This document shows positions 38,901-49,200 of a stretch of 64,000 nucleotides of DNA, piece by piece. Below the pieces are notes generated by a model. The model had not been told where the DNA came from and did not search any database. It worked only from the letters and a program-made list of their open reading frames with translations. The translations under genes and the position numbers were made by a program. Each line of letters starts with the position of its first letter. Position 1 is the stretch's first letter. Origin of the DNA: Camelus bactrianus (lineage: Eukaryota > Chordata > Mammalia > Artiodactyla > Camelidae); the NCBI RefSeq assembly GCF_048773025.1, contig NC_133545.1, positions 83,202,501-83,266,500 of the forward strand. The letters are read 5' to 3'.

Positions 38901-41900
38901 GGACATCTTGTGTTTATGAATTGAAAGGCTTAATGATGTTAAAATTCCATACTGCACAAAGCTATCTACAAATTCAGTACAATTCCTATCAAAATCTCAA
39001 TGGTATTTTTTCTTTACAGAAATAGAAAAAGTATCCCAAAAATTCATATGAAATCTCAAGGGACCTCGAATGACCAACACAGCCTTAAATAAGAAAAACA
39101 AGAAGTAGGTTGGAGGCCTCACCTTTTCTGATTTCAAAACATATTACAAAGTTATTGTAATGGAAACAGTGTGGTACTTGCGTAAACACAGATAGTCCAA
39201 TGGAATAGAATCAGGAGCGCAGAAGCAAACAAGACCACACACTGGGGAAAAAGACAGTCTCCTTAACAGATGGCATTGGGAAAGGTGGGTATCCACTTGC
39301 AAAAGAATGAAGTTGTACCTTTACCTTATACCGTATTAACTCAGAAATTATTTAAGTCCTAAATATAAGACCTAAAACTATAACACTCCTAGAAGAAAAC
39401 ATAGGGAAAAGCTTCTTGACATTGGCCTTGGCAATGATTTTTTGGATGCGACAACTTAAAGCACAGGCAACAAAAGCAAAAATGGACAAGTGGGATTTTG
39501 CACTAAAATAAAAAGTCTTCTGCATAACAAAGGAGACAGTTGACAGTGAAAAGGCAACCTAGAGAATGGGAGAATGTGTTTGCAAATCATGTATCTGATA
39601 AGGGTTAATATCCAAAATATATAAAGAACTTTTACCACTGAACAGCAGCAATAATAAATAACCTGATTTTAAAATGCACAAAGGAGCTGAATAGACATTC
39701 CTCCAAAGAAGATATACAGACAGCCAACGAGCATGTGAAAGGATGCTCGTAATCACTAGTGTTTAAAGAAGTGAATATCAAAATCACATTGGGATATCTC
39801 CTCAAGCCCATGAGGATGGCAGCTATTAAAAAACAGAACAAAACAAAATAATGAATGTTGGTGAGGGTGTGGAGAAATTAATGAGAGCCCTTGCGCACTA
39901 TTGGCGGAGCTGTCAAATGGTTTAGCCACTGTGAAAAACAGTATACAGGTTCCTGAAAAAGTTACAGCTAGAATTACCACATGATCCAGCAGTCCCATTT
40001 TTAAGTATATACTGAAAGGATTTGAAAGAGATATTTGCACACCCATGTTCATGGCACATTGTTCACAATAGTCAAGAAGAGGAAGCAACTCATGTCCATT
40101 GACAAATGAAGGATAAAGAAAATGTGGTGTATATTTATAATGGAATATTACTCAGTCTTAAGAAAGAAGGAAATCTTATCACAAGCTACAACCTGGAAGA
40201 TCCTTGAGGACATTATGCTAAGTGAAATAAGCAAGTACAGAGAGACAAATACGGTCTGAGGTATCTAAAATAGTCAAATTCATAGAAACAAAATAGAGTG
40301 GCGATTGCTAGGGGTCAGGGGTAGGGAAGATGGGGAAGTTGTTTTTCATTGGGTCTAGAGTTTGAATTTTGCAAAATGAAAAAATTCCAAAGGCCTTTTG
40401 CACAACAGTGTAATTACAGTTAACAGCACTGGCCTGTATAGTTAAAAATGGTTGCTCTGGTAAATTTTGTGTTACATGTTTTTTACTACAGTTTTTTTTT
40501 TTTTAACTAAATAAATTTAGTGAGAGCAGTCAAAGTTGAAGAGAGGATTTGACCTCAAGTGGACGTGTTGATGCACAATAATCAGAAGGTTCCAAATGCA
40601 CCACCATTAATTTAGCCATTTGGAAAATCAAAATATGTATCAGAGAACGTTAAAAAGTTCAGATCTTTTGTAAACCTTATTTTACAGAAATATGTAAAAA
40701 GCTTTTTGGGCAGAAGTGTTCATGACAACACTGTAAGAGCAGAAAATGGCAAGCGAATTCGGTATATAAAAGTAAGAGAATGGTTAATGGTGAATTACGG
40801 TATATTCATCTGATAGAATACTATTCAGGCTCTAAAAGTCATAAAGATCCTCATCATCATAAGAAAAGTTACATTATACATGGATAAATGCTAAGTGCAG
40901 GTTACATAACTACATATACATATATATAGTATTACTTTAAAACAAATACAGATGTAAAGGCAGTTTGTTTTAATAGTGGTTATTGGTAGTGGCATTTGGG
41001 ATGATTTTATTTACTTTATATTTTTCTGTATTTTTCATGTTTTCTATAATGAGCATAATTTGTTTTAGCAGCACGAAATAGAACAATACATTTTTAAAAA
41101 TTGTTGAGAAGGTAGCAAATCGTACATACAGTATAATCCTCCCCAAATAAAAACAAGTTTTAAAAAGTTACACATAATTGGGACGAATCACTAGAGAAGT
41201 TTAAATATTTAATGTAAAAGAGGAAATCTTAAGATATATTAAAAGCTCTCCATGGAAAGAGAAAGTAAATTTATGCTGTATTGCTTCTCTTGGTAGTGGG
41301 TAGAATTATAAATTATAGGGATGGAGATCTCATCTTTACATAAGAAAGAATTTTCTGAGAACCATAACTGTTCGGACATATTTACCCCGGATGCCACAGA
41401 AAAGTCCCAGCACTGTGTTTCCTATAGTTGGCTAGTGCTTGGTTAGGGGTACTTTTTGCATTTTGCATATCACAAATGGAATGGAAAATCGTATTTTTCT
41501 CTTCATGGGCACACATAAAGTGCCACTGTTGGTGTGGGCAGTGCATGGCCTGCTCTTCCTCTGTTTTTTCTCAGGATTCTTCTCCGAATTGGTGTTTCTC
41601 AAGCCCCATCTGTCACTCCACCAGTCAGATGGGGTAGCTTGCCAAGTTTGATTTATTTAAAGTGGGACAAACTTTTTCTAGTATTTGTATCAACAGTTAA
41701 AACTAGTTGTAACTATTAAACTAGTTACAAAGCAAGCACCTTATGACATAAGAACTTCTGAGAATTAAGTCTTATTTCTTCTACAAAAGCAGCTCTGAAT
41801 AGGCCAACACAAAAGCCAGAGAAGGAACTGAATAATAATTCTGGTATTCATCTGACGACATTAGTGACCTAAATCCTTATCCTTTTGTAAATTGAGATAT

Positions 41901-44900
41901 AATTTCCTTAAGATAAATTCAGAGATTTTAAATGCAGAGTTAAATGAATTTTGACAAAGTATATGCTTATGTAATTATTACTCCAGTCAACGTATAGAAC
42001 ATATTTATTACTCCAGTAAGTTCCCTTAGTGCCCCTTTCCGGTCGGTCATTTGTCCCCACAGTGACATTGATTACCTATTACTTAAATTCTCTTCAGATC
42101 ACCTCTCAGCTAGGATCTGAGACCATTCCTGTATTGCTTAAATACAAGATAAACATCATGTCACATATATACAAGGAGGGAAAAAAGCAAATGAAACAAA
42201 ATGGTAACAGTGATTAGCTGGTAGAATTCCAAGTGGTTTTATTTTTTTCTTTATGCTTTTCCACGTTTTTTTTCAATTTTCTTCAGTGACGTGAATTTAT
42301 ATTTGTACTTCAAAACTAAAAAAAATATAATTCTATTTCTACCATATGATCACGACCATGAAAAATTATTCACAGCAGAATGACAAGAGGGAAATATACC
42401 AATATCTTAGTAGTGGTTCTTTCTGGTAAATAGGGCCACGAGTATCTTTTATTTCTTCTAATTTTCCTCCCAAATCTAAAAACACTCATTTATTATTATT
42501 TTTATGATAGACAGAACACTCTATCTTGAAAGATGAGGCCAAAATTGGTTCTTTGGGAATTTCATAATATATATAGTTTATGTGAGAAAGCTGCTGAAAT
42601 ATGTTTGAGGAAATGAAGGCGTTAAGAATTTAGGTCCACAATTGAAAGTTGCCCTTTTATTTTCTCCTAAGTAATTATTTTTTATTTCATAATCCATGAC
42701 TGTTTCTGGCCTCCGCTTACATTTTTATTGCTGTAACGATTTGTTTCTTTTGGTTTTTTGAAGTGTATTTATTTTGAAATAACCCCAAACTTAAAGGAGA
42801 GTTATAAATACAGTACAAAGAACTATTTTTTCTTGAATTATTTGAGAGTAAGTTGCCAACCTGATCCCCATTAATTTCATGTGTATATCAGCAAATAAAA
42901 ACATTATGTTACCACATACAACCATCAAAATGAGAAATTGTCACCAAGACACATTTTAATCAAGCTCACAAAAATCAAAGACAAAGAGAGAACTTTGAAA
43001 GCAGCAAGAAAAAAGGAAAGACTCATTATATACAAGAGAATCCTGGAAAGGCTATCAGCAGATTTCTCAGCAGAAGCCTTGCAGGCCAGGAGGCTCATAC
43101 ATCCAGTGTGCTCAAAGAAGAAACATCAGACAGGACTACTTTATCCAGGAAAACTGTTCTTCGGAAATGAGGGATAAATAAATTCTCTCAGCTTTTGTCT
43201 GGGAGAGTCTGTCACCTCTAGACCTGCCTTACAAGAAGTGCTAAAGGGAGTTCTTAAAGCTGAAGTGAAAAGATGTTTAACTAGTAACATGAAAATATAT
43301 GAAAGTATGAAATTTACTGGTAAAGGTAAGTACATAGTCAAATTCACATACTCTTAATAGAGCAACAGTGAGTAAATCACTTTAAACTCTAGTATGTGGG
43401 TTAAAAGAAAAAATATTACAAATAACTCTAGCTACAATATTTTGTTAATGGATACACAAGATTAAAAAGATGTAAACTGGAACACCAAAAACATAATTGT
43501 GTTGGGGGCTGGTCAGTTTACTTGTAAATTTACTTGCAAATGTGTAGAATTTTTTTTTAATGCAATTGAAGTTGTTATCATCTTAAAACAGACTGCCATA
43601 ACTGTAAGATGTACTATGAAAGCCTCATGGTAATAAAAAAAGAAAAAACAGTAATATATACAAAAATGATAAAGAGAAAAGAATCAAAGGCTATCATGAC
43701 AAACAAAAATCATCAGCTTACAAAGAGAGGAAAAAAGGAACCATAAAACAATCAGAAAGCAGTTAACAAAATTGCAGTGCGTTCTTACCGATCAGTAATT
43801 ACACTCGGTGCAGATAGCTTAAATTCTCTGATTAAAAGACAAGAGTAGCTCAATGGATAAATAAGAGGCCCAAATATATGCTGCCTACAAAAGACACACT
43901 TACAGTTTAAGGATATTCATAGGCTAGAAGTGGAGGAATGGAAAAATAGTCCATGCAAGTGAAAACCAAAAGAAAACACAAAATAGACTTAAAGTCAAAA
44001 GCTACATATAACAAGAGAAAAAGAAGGTCATATATAATAAAGGAGTCAGTTCATTAAGAGGATATAAAAATTATAAATGTGTATGCACCCAATGTTGGCG
44101 TACATAAACGTGTTAAATATTTATAGATCTGAAGGCAAAACTAGATGGTAATGCAGTAACAGGAGACTTCAATACCTTGCTCTCAACCGTGGATAGATAA
44201 TCCAGACAGAAATACATTATGGAAATAATGTATTTATTATTTATTTATGTATTATTATTTCTTTATTATTTATTTCATGAGCACATTCATGGTCTAGTGG
44301 GGTTCATCCCTGGGTTGCAAGGGTGGCTCAACATATGTAAATCAATAAATGTGATATGCTATGTTAACATAATGAAGGAGAAATAGCATATGGTCACCTC
44401 AATAAATGCAGGACAAGTACTTGACAGAGTTCAGCATCCTTTCATGACAGAACCTCAACAAAATAAGTATAATAGGAATGTTTCCCAATGTATTAAAGAT
44501 TATCCACAGCTAACATCATATTCAGAAAGTTAAAAGCCTCTCCTCTTGAGATCAGGAACAGACGAGGATGCCAGTAATAACCACTGTGTGCTATTTAACA
44601 CAGTACTGGAAGCTGAAGCCAGAGTAATTAGGCAAGAATAATAAATAAAAGGCATCCGAATTAGAAAGGAAGAATTAAAATTGTCTCTTTTCAGGTGACA
44701 TGATCTTATATATAGAAAACCCCAAAGACCACCAAAAACTGTTAGAACTAATAAATACAGTAAAGTTATAGAATATAAAACTAATGTACAGAAGTCAGTT
44801 GCATTTCTATACACAAACTATCTGAAAGAGAAATTAAGAAAAAGCTCATTTACAGGGCCATCAAAAACAATAAAATACTTAGGAATAAATTTAACAAAGG

Positions 44901-46206
44901 AAGAGATGTATGCTGAAAACTACAAGACATCACTGAAAGAGATTCAAGAAGACACAAATAATGGATAGATAACCTTTGTTCTTGGATTGGAAAAATTGGA
45001 ATGGTTAAAATGTCCATACCATTATTCAAAGCAACCTGCAGATTCAGTGCAGTCCATATCAAAATTTCAATGGCATTTTTCACAGAAACAGAAAAAACTG
45101 TCCTGAAATTTGCATGGAATCATAAAAGACTCCAAATGATAAAAGCAGTCTTGAGACGAAAAACAAAGCTGGAGGCATCACACGTCCTGATTTCAGCCTA
45201 TATTGCAGAGCCATAGTAAACAAAACAGTGTGGTCCTGGCATAAAAACAGGCACATAGACCAGTGGAACAGAACAGAGATCCTGGGCACAAACCTTGCAT
45301 ATACCGTCAACTAATTTTTGACACAGGCACCAAGAACACACCGTGGGGAAAGGATAGTCTCTTCAATCAGTGGTGTTGGGAAAACTGGACCCCTAGCTGA
45401 CTTACATCATTCACAAAAATTATCTTGAGATGTATCAAAGACAAATGAAGCTGTTTAAAAAAAAAAAAACTTACCTGAAATTGTAAAACTCTTAGAAGAA
45501 AACAATGGGGAAAAATCCTTGACATTGATCTTGACAGTGATTTCTTGGCTAAGACACCAAGCGTACAGGAAATGAAAGCTGAAACAATAAACAGAGAGGT
45601 CTGCGTCAAACTAAAGAGCTTTTGCACAGCAAGGAAACAAATCAATAAACTGACAGCCTACAGAATGGGGGGAGTATTTGCAAACTATACATCTGATAAA
45701 GGGTTAATATTCAAAGTACAAAGAATTTATAAAACTAATAGCAAAAAAAGCAAATAATCCAATTTGAAAATGGGCAGAGGAACAGAATACCAAAAAGAAG
45801 ACACAGAGATGGCCAGCAGACCTATGAAAAGGTGCTCAGTATCACTAGCCATCAGGGAAATACAATTCAAAATTACGAGATACCCTCACACCCGTCAGAA
45901 CTGTCAAAAAGACAAGAGACAGTGAGTGCTGGTGGGAATGTGGAGGAAAGGGAACCCTGGTGCACTGCTGGTGGGAATGTAAATTGGTGCAGCCACTATG
46001 GCAAAGAGTATGGGGGCGCCTCAGAAAATTAAAACTAGAACTACCATAAGATGCAACAGTTCCACTCCTGGGTTTTTATTCAAAGAAAATGAAAACTAAT
46101 TAGGAAAAATACATGCCACCCCTATGTGCAGCATTCTTTTCAATAACCAAGCTACAGAAACAACCTAACTTTTTTCTACAGATAAAAAGGATAAAGAAAA
46201 TGTGCC

Positions 46207-46241
<35 letters not shown>

Positions 46242-49200
46242 GTGGAGTATTATTCAGCCACGAAAAAGAAGGAAATCCTGCCGTTTGCAACAACATGAAC
46301 AGACCTGGAGTGCATTTTGCTAAGTGAAAGAAGTCAGACAGAGAAATACAAATACTGTAATGGTTTCACTTATATGTGGAATCCAAAAAGAGAGAGAAAA
46401 GCCTGTTTCTGTTTCATAGAAACAGAGATTGGAATGGTTGTTGCCTTGGGCTGGGGGAAGGGGAAATAGGACAATGTAGGTCAAAGGGTGCAAATTTTCA
46501 GTTATAAGAAGAGTAAGTTCTGGGGTTCTAATGTACAGCCTGGTGATTATAGTTAATAATATGGAATCATGGACTTGAAAGTTGTGGAGGGTAGGTCTTA
46601 AGCGTTTTCATCACACACACAAAGATTTAACCGTCAGGCGATGGATGTGTGAAGTATTTTGATTCTAGTCATCATTCCACAGGGCGTATGTATATCAAAT
46701 CCATACATTGTACACTTTAAATATATACAATCATATTTGCCCATTATCCCTCAATTTAAAAAAGTTAAAAAAAAAAAAAAGGAAATAACACCATTGATGC
46801 TGATGGCCTTTTTTTTCACTCCATCTTTGGCATGACAGGGAAAGTCCTGCATGAGGAGCACGTTGAACTCTTGATGGAGGAGTTTGCATTCCTGAAAAAA
46901 GAAGTGGTGGGGAAGGACCTTCTGAAAGGGTCTCTCCTCTTCACAGGTCAGTCTTCGGTGGGATCACAGGTCACGCGTGGCTGGTGAGGCCGGAAGGCCA
47001 GCTGGATTCTTCCCTAACTCTTAGAATGTGAGCTTGGATTCATTCATTTCTCCTAAAGACTCTCAGACTGAGGGCCAATTTACTTTCACTTTCCCACGCA
47101 TCCCCAGATGATAAAAATGTCTATTGTTCTTTTTTCTTCAAATGAGATTTAATTGCTCAGTGGGCTTTGGAGGAAAAGTGTCTTAGAAATCTCAAGTAGA
47201 TTTATGCCGCTGGCCCAGTCTACTGGGTAGAATGTTCTTTCGTGAAACCTTAATGAGTTGGAGGTTACTTTCCACAGGAGGTTGACAATGAGATCTCTGT
47301 TTTTAAAAAGGACTGAGAGAAAGGTTCTTGGAGAAGAGGACATGTTTATACTTCTCTGTGGAGCAAACAATACGCACAGTTCCCTTCTCTCTCCATCAAG
47401 TTACAAGGACGTTGGCTGCAGCCAGAATATTTGACCTGCCGTATGTTTAGTGATTTACTTTACATTGGTCATTCTCTGAGCACCTCTGTTAGCAATAAGA
47501 AGTGAGCATTCTGGAGCTTCCTGCTCTGCAGTCTCCTTTGGGTGGATTCCTAGGACTTGTCTACACCCAGAGGTATCTGGGCCACCTTTCCCGAGGGCTC
47601 TCATTACAGAAAGGAAACCCTGACGCGCTCTGGCATTGTTAAGTGGTAGAACCATTCGTCCCTTCATGAGAGTCCAGAAAATACAGTGGAACGTCATTTC
47701 AGAATCCATCTTCATCCTTTAAAACGATGGTATCATGAGAGTTGTGGCAACAGGTGGTAATAACCATCAGTCAGCACCAGGAGCTGTGCTGCGTATGTGA
47801 GACGGGTTACTTCGTGTTAATTCATAGGATAACCCTCTGAAGTGGGTGTATATTAGCCCCATTATAAAGATTTTTTTTTTAAATGAAGCTCAGAGAGGCG
47901 GGTAGCTTCACGAAGTTGACCCAGCAGTTACTTGGCAGGGGCAGACGGGAGCTCAGGCCTTGGACCCCGTGGCTCAGACCTGGGATGTCTGCTCAGCCCT
48001 CTCAGAGAACAGAAGCCCAGGGGAGATGCTTTTCTTTCTTAAGTTTGCTACTCAGGCCCTAGTGATGTCCAGCCTTGTTGTCTACCAAGCTTACAATCTT
48101 TGTTCACTTTTACTTATAACTTGTTACCTTTTTTTTAGAACATATCCATAATTACGAATTAAGTCAATAAAGTTCATAAGAAATCTTCGGCTTATAGAGC
48201 AATGTAAACAGGTGTGAGGGCTTTTAAATCTAGGTTATATTTGATTTGCATTCCTTTGTTTATTTTTTGGAGGGGAGGCAATTAGGTTTTCGTTTATTTG
48301 TTTTCTCACTAAGGATGGGTACGTAGGTGCACGTGTGTGTGCATGTGTGTTTACATACATACACAGTACATGCACACAAATGTGCGCACATGTGCAAGCC
48401 TCACATGTTTTTCTATTATCCTGTGGGCTCGATGGACTGCTGTTTCCAATCAAATGTTCTCTTTTTACTGACAAACCGAATTGAATAAACAAGATAAAAG
48501 GGAGGTGCCTTTCTGAAAGTCACCATCAGTATCCATCATGGGCACACCCAAGCCGTAAGGCAAGGTCACGTTGTCCTGATCACCCAGCCACATGTGTTTG
48601 CCCCCTGCGACACCCGCCTCCACCCGCAGCCGCCAGCCCCTCACCTCCGGTTCCCACGTGTCTGTGATTCCCCACAGCTGGCCCGTTGGAAGAAGAGCGG
48701 TTTGGCTTCCCCGCGTTCAGCGGCATCTCTCGCCTGACCTGGCTGGTCTCCCTCTTCGGGGAGCTTTCTCTTGTGTCGGCCACCTTGGAAGAACGAAAGG
48801 AAGATCAGTATATGAAAATGACGGTGTGCTTGGAGACAGAGAACAAGAGGTAGGTCGTGAGAAGCTGTGGCTGAGAAGGAAGTAGTGAGGATGTCCTGGT
48901 GTGTTCACGAGGGAGGATGGGGAGGTCCCGGGGGCCTAGATCCCCACCCTTGACTCCAGAAAGGGCCGTCTGCTTCTGCCAGCAGGATAGCTGCTAGGAT
49001 GTCATTTAACCCATCACCCTTGCCCAAGCCACACAAATGTGCATGAGTCTCAGGTGTAGGGGCAGAAATCCAGTTACATCTGTGACCTGAATTCTTTCCA
49101 ACATTGTATTGCGCAAGTTGCAGACACGTGAAGTTGAAAGAATTTTGCTGTGAGCAACGAGCCAGCCCCTGCCGTGAACACTGCACCCTGCTTATCACGT

